A stretch of DNA of 64,000 bases from JAAYJT01 sp037445555. GTDB lineage: Bacteria; Bacteroidota; Bacteroidia; Bacteroidales; JAAYJT01. Numbering within the stretch: position 1 is the stretch's first letter; every line of letters starts with the position of its first letter. Below the pieces are notes generated by a model. That model was not told the origin of the DNA. It searched no databases and was given only the letters and a program-made list of their open reading frames with translations. Shown piece by piece: positions 8,513 to 16,614 of this stretch. Both the position numbers and the translations under genes were made by a program. The stretch covers positions 45,526 to 109,525 of the forward strand of contig JBBIKG010000007.1 in NCBI GenBank assembly GCA_037445555.1, in the 5' to 3' direction.

Positions 8513-9514
8513 ATGACAAATCGCCTCAGCCTGACTTTGGCAACCGTTATTGCTGCTGCCGCTTTTTTTCAGGCTTGTAATTCAAAGCAACGAATCGTGC
8601 CTGCGTCCACAGGCAAAACAGGCGAGATGTTGATAGTGGCCGAGAAAGGCCTATGGAACGGACCTTTAGGAGAATCCGTGCGGGAATACTTTGGGCAGGA
8701 TATTGTGGGATTGCCGCAGTCAGAGCCCATGTACACCCTGCCCCAAATCGGGGAGGGAGAGTTTGGCACTATTTTTCAGTCGCATCGCAATCTTTTCATC
8801 ATCAGTATCAAACCTGAATTTACCAAACCTTTTATAGAAACCAAACGCGACCTGTGGTCAAAGCCCCAGCGGGTGATCAAAATCAACGCTTCGTCTGATA
8901 CCGCCGCTCTCCGCTTGTTTGAAGAGAACAAACGGACATTTCTTCTTCTGTACGACCAGATGGAGCGGGAGCGCATTCAGGCTGCCTACAGGGCAGTCTC
9001 CGATCAGGCAGTACATAAACAACTGGTCGAAAAATTCAACATTTCGATGACAGTCCCACAAGGATATTATGTGGCAAAAAAAACCGAGGATTTTATGTGG
9101 TTGAGGCGCGAAACACTTGAATTCAGCCAGGGAATCCTCATTTATACCTATCCGTACAAAGACACCCTTTCATTCAAGTCCGGAAGGATCATCGCCATGC
9201 GCGACATCATGACACAGCTTTATGTGCCGGGAACCCTTGACGGGACATTCATGACCGTGTCGAAGAATTATGTGCCTCCAGTCACCCAGCCGGTGACGCT
9301 AAACGGGCAATTCGCGATAGAAACCCGCGGATTGTGGGAGGTGCAGGGCGATTTCATGGGCGGACCGTTCATAAGCTATACTATGGTTGATCAAACCGGT
9401 CATAAGATCCTGACCCTTGACGGGTATGTATATGCCCCGAAAGACCTTAAGCGGGATCTGGTCAGACAAATGGAGGCCATTCTCTATACCTGTAGGCCTT
9501 ACGATGTGCAATAA
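8513..9514 (+). CDS. DUF4837 family lipoprotein
   Basis: 333 residues with a signal peptide ending in a lipobox-like FFQACNSK (Cys about residue 22), so it is a predicted lipoprotein. The body matches DUF4837, a Bacteroidota-restricted family of unknown function; recognisable parts are 'TGKTGEMLIVAEKGLWNGPL' near the start and 'RDIMTQLYVPGTLDGTFMTV' in the middle. No catalytic motif is visible. It starts 31 bp after the lytic transglycosylase gene and probably belongs to the same transcript, suggesting an envelope role, which is inference. Confidence 0.82.
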   Translation: MTNRLSLTLATVIAAAAFFQACNSKQRIVPASTGKTGEMLIVAEKGLWNGPLGESVREYFGQDIVGLPQSEPMYTLPQIGEGEFGTIFQSHRNLFIISIKPEFTKPFIETKRDLWSKPQRVIKINASSDTAALRLFEENKRTFLLLYDQMERERIQAAYRAVSDQAVHKQLVEKFNISMTVPQGYYVAKKTEDFMWLRRETLEFSQGILIYTYPYKDTLSFKSGRIIAMRDIMTQLYVPGTLDGTFMTVSKNYVPPVTQPVTLNGQFAIETRGLWEVQGDFMGGPFISYTMVDQTGHKILTLDGYVYAPKDLKRDLVRQMEAILYTCRPYDVQ

Positions 9515-9589
9515 ATTCCCCGGTTTGTGTAAAAATCAAGACAATCAACAGGATGTTGATAATCAAATAAAAACTTTTTTATATTCGCA

Positions 9590-9597
9590 GCCACATT
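9590..9597 (+). promoter_or_regulatory. Near-consensus Bacteroidetes -7 element (TATATTCG)
   Basis: TATATTCG departs from TAnnTTTG at one position and lies 14 nt before the DUF2147 start. Weak candidate. Confidence 0.3.
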
Positions 9598-9611
9598 AAA
9601 CCTAATCGTTT

Positions 9612-10094
9612 ATGAAAAAACTCATCACCCCATTTCTTCTTGCCCTGCTCGTGCTGTTGGCAAGCGAATCAAAAGCCCAGGCAGCCGCCGAACGTATTGT
9701 TGGTTATTATCTTGCTGTTGATGACGAAGACAACCCAAACTCACAGGTGAGGATCTTCAAAGCACCCAATGGCAAATACTTCGGCGAAATTGTGTGGCTT
9801 AAGGAACCCCTGAATGATCAGGGAAAACCAAAGGTTGACGACAAAAACCCCGATCCGAAGCTGCAAAGCCGCAAGGTTATGGGATTGCGCATCCTGACTG
9901 ACTTTACTTATGACGCCTCACGCGAAGAGTGGAGCGGAGGGCAGATCTACAGTCCCAAAACAGGGAAAACCTACAAGTGTTATCTGAAGTTTGAAGAAGA
10001 CGGCAGCCTGAAAGTGCGCGGCTACATCGGAAGCGCATGGATGGGCCTCGGAAAAACCGTACACTGGAAGAAAGAGCAGGCCCTCAGAAACTAG
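9612..10094 (+). CDS. DUF2147 secreted protein
   Basis: 160 residues with an N-terminal signal peptide cleaved near SKAQAAA, so it is exported. The mature part is DUF2147, a small beta-rich domain found widely in Bacteroidota and Proteobacteria. Its hallmarks are an opening 'IVGYYLAVDDEDNPNSQVRI', a central GEIVWLKEP, then 'GQIYSPKTGKTYKC' and a terminal 'RGYIGSAWMGLGKTVHW'. Function is unknown; a periplasmic binding or stress role is sometimes proposed. A strong hairpin terminator follows the stop, so it ends the transcription unit. Confidence 0.87.
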   Translation: MKKLITPFLLALLVLLASESKAQAAAERIVGYYLAVDDEDNPNSQVRIFKAPNGKYFGEIVWLKEPLNDQGKPKVDDKNPDPKLQSRKVMGLRILTDFTYDASREEWSGGQIYSPKTGKTYKCYLKFEEDGSLKVRGYIGSAWMGLGKTVHWKKEQALRN

Positions 10095-10114
10095 ACAAAA
10101 TTTACTCTGGCCGC

Positions 10115-10157
10115 AAGGCTGTTGACGGGTCTGTAGACTCCGGCAACAGCCTTTTTT
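10115..10157 (+). terminator. Rho-independent terminator after the DUF2147 gene
   Basis: AGGCTGTTG (10116-10124) pairs perfectly with CAACAGCCT (10144-10152) around a loop of about 19 nt that can itself partly pair, and is followed by a run of T. It starts 20 bp after the stop codon. Confidence 0.85.
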
Positions 10158-10389
10158 GTTTTTTTAACATTTATTTAGCCGCCCTTGTAAATAATTGTAA
10201 TTCAACCATGTGCGCATTCTGTTAATTTGCATTTTCACTCATGGATTAGGGTAGAAATATGCAGAGTCGCATGAGGCGCCATAACAAATCTCCTTAAAAA
10301 TCGTTTATATACTACCTCTGGCCCTATATTTCATATTTGGTATGAAATTTGTTCATAAGGGCAGGCCATGTCGAACGAAAAAAGACAGG

Positions 10390-11838
10390 ATGTTTTTTTT
10401 ATGGAAATTCAATCGAAAGCTGATAACCGCTTTCCTTTCGATGATCAATCTGTTGTGGTCGTGCAACCACGCCTCCCTGCTTTATCAGTCTGATCTTACC
10501 TCCAAATCTGATTCGCGCCTTCAAACCATCATTGAGCGGGGCAAGCTTATCGCTGTAACTGATCCGGGAGCCACCAGCTATTTCGTTTACCGAAGCCAGC
10601 CGATGGGATACCAGTTTGAGCTGCTTCAGCAATTTGCGAAACAAATCGGTGTCCGACTCGAAATCCATGTGGAACGCGATCCCAAAACCGCTCTCGAAAA
10701 GCTTAATGAGGGCTATTTTGATATTGTGGCCAAAACGATTGTCATTACGCGCGAACGAAGCGAGACAGTTGATTTTATGGCTCCCATGATCACATCGCGA
10801 CAGGTGCTGGTGCAGCGAAAACCAAAAGGATGGCGACAGATGGCAACCATGGAGGAAGTAAATAAACGGATGGTTCGCCAAATCACGGATTTAGCAGGCA
10901 AAACCATCCATGTGCCAAAAAATTCAGCGTTCTATTATCGCCTGGTCCATGTGCAGCAGGAAATCAAGGCGGATATTGATATTGCCGAAGTGTCTGGAAA
11001 AGACCCTGAAGACTTTCTTCGGATGCTTGCCAATGGAGAAATAAACTATACCGTATGCGACGAAAATGTTGCCAGGGTCGCCCAAAAAGTATTTCCCGAA
11101 CTGGATGCCGAAACTGTGATAAGCCTGCCTGCGAAGTCGTCATGGGCTGTTGGAAAAGGCAATGAGTCCCTGCTCAACGCACTCAACCTATGGTGGGCTG
11201 AATTCAGCCAGACTGAACAGGCCGCCTTGCTGTACGACAAATATTTTAGCAACCCCATGGGATTGCTTGCCGGACAGCGTGATTATCACCTTAGCCGCAG
11301 CGGTCAAATTTCGGGATATGATGAAACCATTCGTAAATACAGCTCATTCCTCAACTGGGATTGGCGCCTGCTGGCCTCGCTTATTTACCAGGAATCGAAA
11401 TTCATGCCCGATGTAACCTCTCATAAAGGTGCTTACGGAATCATGCAGATGATGCCTAACACTGCCATGGCTTATGGCGTTGATAGTAGCTCTACGCCCC
11501 AGGAGCATATTGAGGCTGGTGTTAAACACCTTCGCTGGCTTGACAATCAACTGAAAAAAGAAATTGAAAACTCCGCCGAAAGGCAAAAATTTGTTCTGGC
11601 GGCTTACAACGCGGGTCTTGAACATGTGAATGATGCGCGGCGCCTGGCTGTTAAGCACAAAAAAGATCCCAATGTGTGGGATAATAATGTCGACTACTTT
11701 ATGCTCAACAAATCAAACCCGAAATACTACCGCGACGACGTGGTACAATACGGGTATTGCAGGGGCGAAGAACCCTATAAGTTTGTGCGAGAAATCATCG
11801 AGCGGTATGATCATTACCGCTGGGCAGTTACCAATTAG
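10390..11838 (+). CDS. MltF-like lytic transglycosylase (SBP_bac_3 + SLT)
   Basis: 482 residues from the ATG at 10390. An in-frame ATG at 10342 would add 16 charged residues before the signal sequence, so the later start is preferred. The signal peptide ends in NLLWSC, a lipobox-like site. Residues about 45-275 are a family 3 solute-binding-like domain (RGKLIAVTDPGATSYF, GYQFELLQQFAKQIGV, FDIVAKTIVITRERSE), and residues about 315-480 are an SLT domain with the catalytic Glu in IYQESKF and then GAYGIMQMMPNTA and LAAYNAGLEHV. This order is that of MltF, a murein lytic transglycosylase whose activity is controlled by peptide binding to the first domain. It acts at the outer membrane. Confidence 0.93.
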   Translation: MFFLWKFNRKLITAFLSMINLLWSCNHASLLYQSDLTSKSDSRLQTIIERGKLIAVTDPGATSYFVYRSQPMGYQFELLQQFAKQIGVRLEIHVERDPKTALEKLNEGYFDIVAKTIVITRERSETVDFMAPMITSRQVLVQRKPKGWRQMATMEEVNKRMVRQITDLAGKTIHVPKNSAFYYRLVHVQQEIKADIDIAEVSGKDPEDFLRMLANGEINYTVCDENVARVAQKVFPELDAETVISLPAKSSWAVGKGNESLLNALNLWWAEFSQTEQAALLYDKYFSNPMGLLAGQRDYHLSRSGQISGYDETIRKYSSFLNWDWRLLASLIYQESKFMPDVTSHKGAYGIMQMMPNTAMAYGVDSSSTPQEHIEAGVKHLRWLDNQLKKEIENSAERQKFVLAAYNAGLEHVNDARRLAVKHKKDPNVWDNNVDYFMLNKSNPKYYRDDVVQYGYCRGEEPYKFVREIIERYDHYRWAVTN

Positions 11839-11873
11839 AAGATTTCATTAACAGGTCCGGCAATCACTGACGG

Positions 11874-12887
11874 TCAGAATGCGAGAAACCTCAGGTAGTG
11901 TGCGCAATGATCGCGTATTGACACCTCGATGGGTATGAACGAGAAACCGAATTCGTCAGTAATATTCTTACTGCTGTATCGTATTCGCTTATTGGCTGCA
12001 CGGGCAGTATCGCGTGTAAGCAAGACAGGCCTGCGGGAAATTACTGACGCGATTTTGTCTGCTCTCCACGCCAGCTCAAGCATCCAGGGACGGGCATTTA
12101 TCCGGGGCCGCCTGCGCCCGAAAGCATCAGCCATCAGATTAAACAGGTAGCGGTAGGTGTGATTGCCTCCCGAAAGTACAAACCGCTTGCCGGAGACCGG
12201 TCTCTCCATCAAAGTTATCATAGCGCGGCTCACATCGCGAACATCCACAAAAGAGTTTACGCCTGATGTGAAAAATAAATTGCCCTTGTGGGCCTGTTTT
12301 AGCAGCTGTACGGAGCTTTTTTGAGGATCGCCGGGCCCGATGATTATACTGGGGTTAACTATCACAGCAGGCAGCCCCTCAGCGATACCACGCCACACTT
12401 CGCGCTCAGAGGCATGCTTGCTTAGGGCATATCCTGAATTATCAGCAGAGTCAACCCAGTCGCTGCTTTCATCGATGAGTACGTCTTCGCCCGTACGGCC
12501 AAGGGCCGCTACCGAACTTACAAAACAGAGTTTGTCGACCCCTGTTTCGAGGCATGCATTCACTACGTTGTTGGTACCTTCGACATTTACATACATCATA
12601 TGATCAATGTCGGCAGGATTAAATGAAACGGTGGCTGCACAGTGATATACCTGTCTTACGCCATCCAGCGCCCCGAGCAGCGAATAATAATCTGTCACAT
12701 CGCCATCAACCCATTCTATGGCGGCGAGCATATGTTCGTAAGAGGCGCCGTACAGACTGAATATCTTGCTGACTATTTCCAGATTGGAGGAAGATCGTTT
12801 CAGCACTCTGACTTTTTTACCTGCCTTCACCAGGTCGAACAGCACATGTGAGCCCACAAGTCCTGTGGCTCCGGTGATCAGTATCAT
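11874..12887 (-). CDS. NAD(P)-dependent epimerase/dehydratase (extended SDR)
   Basis: 337 residues. An N-terminal Rossmann fold has GATGLVG (6-12), and the catalytic pair is Tyr153 and Lys157 in YALSKH, with upstream FVSSVAALG. It belongs to the extended short-chain dehydrogenase/reductase group, close to dihydroflavonol-4-reductase-like and 3-beta-HSD-like proteins. Such enzymes oxidise or reduce a hydroxyl group on sugars or terpenoid-like lipids; the substrate cannot be read from sequence. It is transcribed away from tyrS, with back-to-back promoter elements between the two. It lies convergent with the MltF-like gene, 35 bp apart. Confidence 0.87.
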   Translation of the reverse strand: MILITGATGLVGSHVLFDLVKAGKKVRVLKRSSSNLEIVSKIFSLYGASYEHMLAAIEWVDGDVTDYYSLLGALDGVRQVYHCAATVSFNPADIDHMMYVNVEGTNNVVNACLETGVDKLCFVSSVAALGRTGEDVLIDESSDWVDSADNSGYALSKHASEREVWRGIAEGLPAVIVNPSIIIGPGDPQKSSVQLLKQAHKGNLFFTSGVNSFVDVRDVSRAMITLMERPVSGKRFVLSGGNHTYRYLFNLMADAFGRRRPRINARPWMLELAWRADKIASVISRRPVLLTRDTARAANKRIRYSSKNITDEFGFSFIPIEVSIRDHCAHYLRFLAF

Positions 12888-12907
12888 AGCGGATTGTTTT
12901 ACAGAGG

Positions 12908-12915
12908 CAAAGATA
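12908..12915 (-). promoter_or_regulatory. Bacteroidetes -7 element (TATCTTTG) for the SDR gene
   Basis: On the minus strand this reads TATCTTTG, a full TAnnTTTG match, 20 nt before the SDR start codon. It mirrors the tyrS element 49 nt away. Confidence 0.6.
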
Positions 12916-12956
12916 AGAGAGTTCGCTCTGCCGGGTGCAGATTTTGGCCAATCATT

Positions 12957-12964
12957 TATCTTTG
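12957..12964 (+). promoter_or_regulatory. Bacteroidetes -7 element (TATCTTTG) for tyrS
   Basis: TATCTTTG matches TAnnTTTG and lies 14 nt before the chosen tyrS ATG. This position argues for the start at 12979, since longer in-frame starts would lie upstream of transcription. Confidence 0.62.
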
Positions 12965-12978
12965 CACAAAAAAATAGG

Positions 12979-14268
12979 ATGAATTTTGTAGAAGAATTGC
13001 GCTGGAGAGGGATGATTCATGATGTGATGCCCGGAACGGAAGAGCATCTGGCAGCCGGCATGGGCACTGCATACGTGGGCATCGACCCCACATCCGACTC
13101 GTTACATATCGGACATTTGGTTGGTGTGATAATGCTAAAGCATTTTCAACATTTTGGTCATAAACCCCTGGCTTTGGTCGGAGGCGCCACCGGTATGATA
13201 GGCGATCCCTCCGGGAAATCACAGGAGCGCAACCTGCTCGATGAGCAAACATTACGTCACAATCAAAACTGCATTGAAAAACAGCTGCGCAAATTTCTTG
13301 ATTTTGATCCTTTGCTGGCCAATGGCGCTGAGATCGTGAATAATTACGACTGGATGAAGGAATACTCCTTTCTGGATTTTATCCGCGACATAGGCAAGCA
13401 CATCACTGTCAACTACATGATGGCCAAGGAGTCGGTTCGAAAGCGTATTGAGGGCGATGCAGCCAGTGGAATGTCGTTCACCGAGTTTACTTATCAGCTG
13501 GTGCAGGGATATGATTTTCTTTACCTGTACCGCACAAAAAACTGTCGTTTGCAGATGGGTGGCAGCGACCAGTGGGGCAATATCACCACCGGCACCGAAC
13601 TTATCCGGCGAATTGACGGGGGTGAGGCATTTGCACTTACCTGCCCGTTAATTACCAAAGCCGATGGCGGAAAATTTGGAAAAACCGAAAGCGGTAACGT
13701 ATGGCTCGATCCCTCAAAAACCTCTCCCTACCAATTTTATCAGTTCTGGCTTAATACCAGCGACGAGGACGCTGCCAAATACATCAAAATTTTCACCCTC
13801 TTTTCGCGCGAACAAATCGGCGAAATGATTGCACGTCATGCCGCAGCACCCCACGAGCGCATGCTACAGAAAGAGCTGGCACGCGACCTCACTATTCGTG
13901 TGCACTCCGAAAAAGACTACCTGGCTGCCCTTGACGCATCGGAAATACTTTTTGGCAAGGGCACTACCGAAATGCTGAAAAAACTCGATGAAAAAACATT
14001 GCTCTCGGTGTTCGAAGGAGTCCCCACCTGCGAAATATCCGGCAAACAATTGCAAAACACCATCCCCATCCTCGAATTTTTAGCCGACAAAACCTCAATT
14101 TTTCCTTCGCGTGGCGAAGCACGGCGCATGATCAAAGACGGAGGAGTGCTGATAAACAAACAAAAAGTTGGCGAAGATTTGAACATTACCCCCGCACATT
14201 TGCTCACCGACCGCTATTTGCTGGTGCAACGTGGCAAGAAGAACTATTTTCTGGTAAAGGTGGTTTGA
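12979..14268 (+). CDS. tyrS: Tyrosine--tRNA ligase
   Basis: 429 residues, the standard length for a bacterial class I TyrRS. It activates tyrosine with ATP and charges tRNA-Tyr. The HIGH motif is a literal HIGH at residues 43-46, the tyrosine-binding region contains MGGSDQWGNI, and the second signature is KFGKT at 232-236, the TyrRS version of KMSKS. The C-terminal S4-like RNA-binding domain (about 360-429) ends in RYLLVQRGKKNYFLV. The ATG at 12979 was chosen because it gives the family's normal N-terminus and follows the promoter element; the frame is open upstream but overlaps the divergent SDR. A decayed copy of the tail of another tyrS lies 1.06 kb downstream. Confidence 0.97.
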   Translation: MNFVEELRWRGMIHDVMPGTEEHLAAGMGTAYVGIDPTSDSLHIGHLVGVIMLKHFQHFGHKPLALVGGATGMIGDPSGKSQERNLLDEQTLRHNQNCIEKQLRKFLDFDPLLANGAEIVNNYDWMKEYSFLDFIRDIGKHITVNYMMAKESVRKRIEGDAASGMSFTEFTYQLVQGYDFLYLYRTKNCRLQMGGSDQWGNITTGTELIRRIDGGEAFALTCPLITKADGGKFGKTESGNVWLDPSKTSPYQFYQFWLNTSDEDAAKYIKIFTLFSREQIGEMIARHAAAPHERMLQKELARDLTIRVHSEKDYLAALDASEILFGKGTTEMLKKLDEKTLLSVFEGVPTCEISGKQLQNTIPILEFLADKTSIFPSRGEARRMIKDGGVLINKQKVGEDLNITPAHLLTDRYLLVQRGKKNYFLVKVV

Positions 14269-14494
14269 TCAAAACCCCTTTTTATTGTCATCATTCACCC
14301 TACAAGCAGGACTGCTCTGACACAGGACGCCTGATTGGTATACCTGGCTTATAAGCCATTGTTTATCATGTTGAAAGAATGATAGATTGGCGCCAACCAC
14401 ATTCATAGAACACAACTTCAAAAATCGCATTGGGCAGCGGAATCTGCCGACTCTAAGATTCTGATGATTAGCGATGCCCTTTCCCTGAAGATAC

Positions 14495-14502
14495 TAACTT
14501 TG
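14495..14502 (+). promoter_or_regulatory. Bacteroidetes -7 element (TAACTTTG) before the SIMPL gene
   Basis: TAACTTTG matches TAnnTTTG, 41 nt before the ATG. The rest of the 275 bp between tyrS and this gene shows no other feature. Confidence 0.55.
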
Positions 14503-14543
14503 TATTGTAACAGGCAAATTAAATCAAACCTAAATCAAACATT

Positions 14544-15293
14544 ATGAAAGAATATAATAAAATAATCATTGCCATTGCCATCGTAATCGGCTTGGGATTG
14601 AACGGTATATTTATAGGACGGGCAATTCAACGGTTTAAAAAAGAAGACCGGTTTATTTCAGTAAAAGGATTTTCGGAGCGCGAGGTTAAAGCTAACCTTG
14701 CAGTATGGACAATCACAATTCGGGTTACAACAAACGATATTGCCGAAGGAAGCCGAAGGACGGAGGCTGAAAAACAAAAAGTTATAAATTTCCTTCTCAA
14801 TAAAGGAATCAAACAAGAAGAAATTTTTCAGAAAGACCTGAATGTGGTGGATAAAATAGCCCGCGAGTATGCAAATTCCGACATCGGGACTTTCCGCTAC
14901 ATCATTGAAAACATCATGCAGGTGCGCTCCGAAAATGTAGACACCATTCAATCTGTTAAAACTATGACCGACGAACTATTGAAAGACGGAGTTGTTATAT
15001 CGAACATCGAAAATTATCAGCCAACAGTGCAATATCTTTTTACAAAGCTCAACGATATAAAACCCGCAATGCTGCTCGAGGCTACCCAAAACGCCAGGCA
15101 GGCCGCCCTCGAATTTGCCAATGAAAGCAAGGTTTCGCTGGGACCATTGAAAAAAGCCAGTCAGGGTTTGTTCACCATTGTCGACAGGGACGATTTTATT
15201 GCCGGTCAGGCCGACGGTGGTTATGGCAGCAATTTAAACGATATTTATAAAAAGGTGCGGGTGGTTGTGAATATCGAATATTCGGTTGAATAA
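14544..15293 (+). CDS. SIMPL domain-containing protein (DUF541)
   Basis: 249 residues: an N-terminal membrane anchor or uncleaved signal (about 7-27), then a SIMPL/DUF541 domain opening with ISVKGFSEREVKANLAVW and ending in VVVNIEYSVE. Family members (BP26/OMP28-like) are periplasmic and can form ring-shaped oligomers; their function is not settled and I do not assign one. The gene has its own promoter-like element and stands alone, convergent with lysA. It lies between the intact tyrS and the decayed tyrS tail, so it may have entered with whatever disrupted the older tyrS. Confidence 0.87.
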   Translation: MKEYNKIIIAIAIVIGLGLNGIFIGRAIQRFKKEDRFISVKGFSEREVKANLAVWTITIRVTTNDIAEGSRRTEAEKQKVINFLLNKGIKQEEIFQKDLNVVDKIAREYANSDIGTFRYIIENIMQVRSENVDTIQSVKTMTDELLKDGVVISNIENYQPTVQYLFTKLNDIKPAMLLEATQNARQAALEFANESKVSLGPLKKASQGLFTIVDRDDFIAGQADGGYGSNLNDIYKKVRVVVNIEYSVE

Positions 15294-15328
15294 AACCACC
15301 GGAAGATTCAATTCTCATATGCTTTTTC

Positions 15329-15427
15329 AGGCAAAAGAGAAGATTATCGCCCTGTCATTTGCTCAATGGTCGTTATATTCTCGTGCATGAAGGAAAGAAA
15401 AATTATTACGTGATTATTGCAGAATAA
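15329..15427 (+). pseudogene. 3' remnant of a second tyrS (S4-domain tail)
   Basis: Reading in frame from about 15329 to the TAA at 15425-15427 gives a peptide ending in HLLNGRYILVHEGKKNYYVI plus four residues. It aligns without gaps to the end of the intact TyrRS upstream (HLLTDRYLLVQRGKKNYFLV): 12 of the first 17 shared positions agree, and the stop falls at the equivalent place. Nothing recognisable as TyrRS precedes it, because the SIMPL gene ends only 35 bp upstream. The segment therefore looks like the surviving tail of an older or duplicated tyrS. The nucleotide sequences differ clearly, so this is not a recent tandem duplication. Confidence 0.75.
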
Positions 15428-15430
15428 AAT

Positions 15431-16603
15431 TCACGCCACCCTGAGTCGAAGCAAGCGAGGAACGGTTGCCTCCGCCGATTCATTATAATCCGTATTCACA
15501 AAGAAGCTTCCGGCTTTCGGTCGCATATTGTAATTCAGCATCATAGATTCGGCATAGGCCCCGCACGATAGTATGGCCAGGCGATCTCCACGGCGGGTTT
15601 CGGGCAACGGAACGTCTTCGGCAAATACATCACTCGATTCGCAAATGGGGCCGGCCACGTCATACACCTCAACCTGTCCAGGTGAGTCGGAATTTTGAAT
15701 CCGGTGCCTGGCCTGATACAATGCTGGCCGCATTAACTCTGTCATACCGGCGTCGGTGATGATAAATTTCTTATTTACTCCCTGTTTAACATACAAAACC
15801 TTAGTGATAAGGCGTCCGCATTGACCCACAAGGCTGCGGCCCAACTCAAAATGAACTCTAACCGAAGAGGGGATTCGAAGATTTGAGGCAAAAACACTGA
15901 AAAAATCATAGAACGGAGCCACTGGATTTCTTTCCGGATCTTCGTAATCAATACCCAGCCCGCCACCGAGGTTGAGAACTTTAAGGTTGTATCGGGCAAC
16001 GTCAAATTCATGCCAGAGACGATTCACCTGTTCGCAAAGCTTTATGTAAGGTTCAAATGAAGTTATCTGAGAGCCGATATGGAAGTGAAGCCCAACAAGG
16101 TCAATCCATGGCGACCTATGGGCAAGCGAAAGTGCTTTTTCGAGAAAAGGAACAGGAATTCCGAATTTGTTTTCATACAGGCCGGTGGTAATATAGCGGT
16201 GGGTGTGGGCCTCGATACCCGGATTTACCCTCAACGCTACACGTGCCACACGGTTACGGTGCCGGGCTGTATCAGCTATCACCTCCAACTCTTCCACTGA
16301 TTCACAGGTGAGGTAGGCAATGTCCGATTCAAGTGCAAAATCAAGTTCCTGATCGGTTTTGCCTACACCGGCGAATACAATATCGGTAGTAGCAAACCCC
16401 TGTCGAAGTGCTTCGACCACTTCGTTGCCACTGACACAGTCGACACCTATGCCATACTGCCTTACCAGTTGGGTAAGGACAGGGTTGTTGTTTGCCTTGA
16501 TTGCATAATGGATTTTATATCCAAAAACATCTGCCGCCTCACGTGCAATCGTGAGTGTCTGGTTCAACTGGCCAAGATCATACAGGTAATATGGAGTCTT
16601 CAT
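15431..16603 (-). CDS. lysA: Diaminopimelate decarboxylase
   Basis: 390 residues, a fold-III PLP enzyme that decarboxylates meso-diaminopimelate to L-lysine, the last step of lysine biosynthesis. The PLP lysine is Lys36 in HYAIKANNNP. The glycine-rich phosphate site is NLGGGLGIDY and the substrate-binding CESSD with its catalytic Cys is at about 315; YNMRPKAGSF lies near the end. The enzyme is slightly shorter than the E. coli form but complete. It starts 11 bp after lysC ends on the same strand, so lysC-lysA form a lysine operon. Confidence 0.96.
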   Translation of the reverse strand: MKTPYYLYDLGQLNQTLTIAREAADVFGYKIHYAIKANNNPVLTQLVRQYGIGVDCVSGNEVVEALRQGFATTDIVFAGVGKTDQELDFALESDIAYLTCESVEELEVIADTARHRNRVARVALRVNPGIEAHTHRYITTGLYENKFGIPVPFLEKALSLAHRSPWIDLVGLHFHIGSQITSFEPYIKLCEQVNRLWHEFDVARYNLKVLNLGGGLGIDYEDPERNPVAPFYDFFSVFASNLRIPSSVRVHFELGRSLVGQCGRLITKVLYVKQGVNKKFIITDAGMTELMRPALYQARHRIQNSDSPGQVEVYDVAGPICESSDVFAEDVPLPETRRGDRLAILSCGAYAESMMLNYNMRPKAGSFFVNTDYNESAEATVPRLLRLRVA

Positions 16604-16614
16604 AGAGTTTGGTT

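Noticed and set aside
14269..14543. Further tyrS remnant or small RNA in the gap after tyrS
   Set aside because: Translation in all frames gave nothing similar to TyrRS and no stable hairpin was evident by eye.
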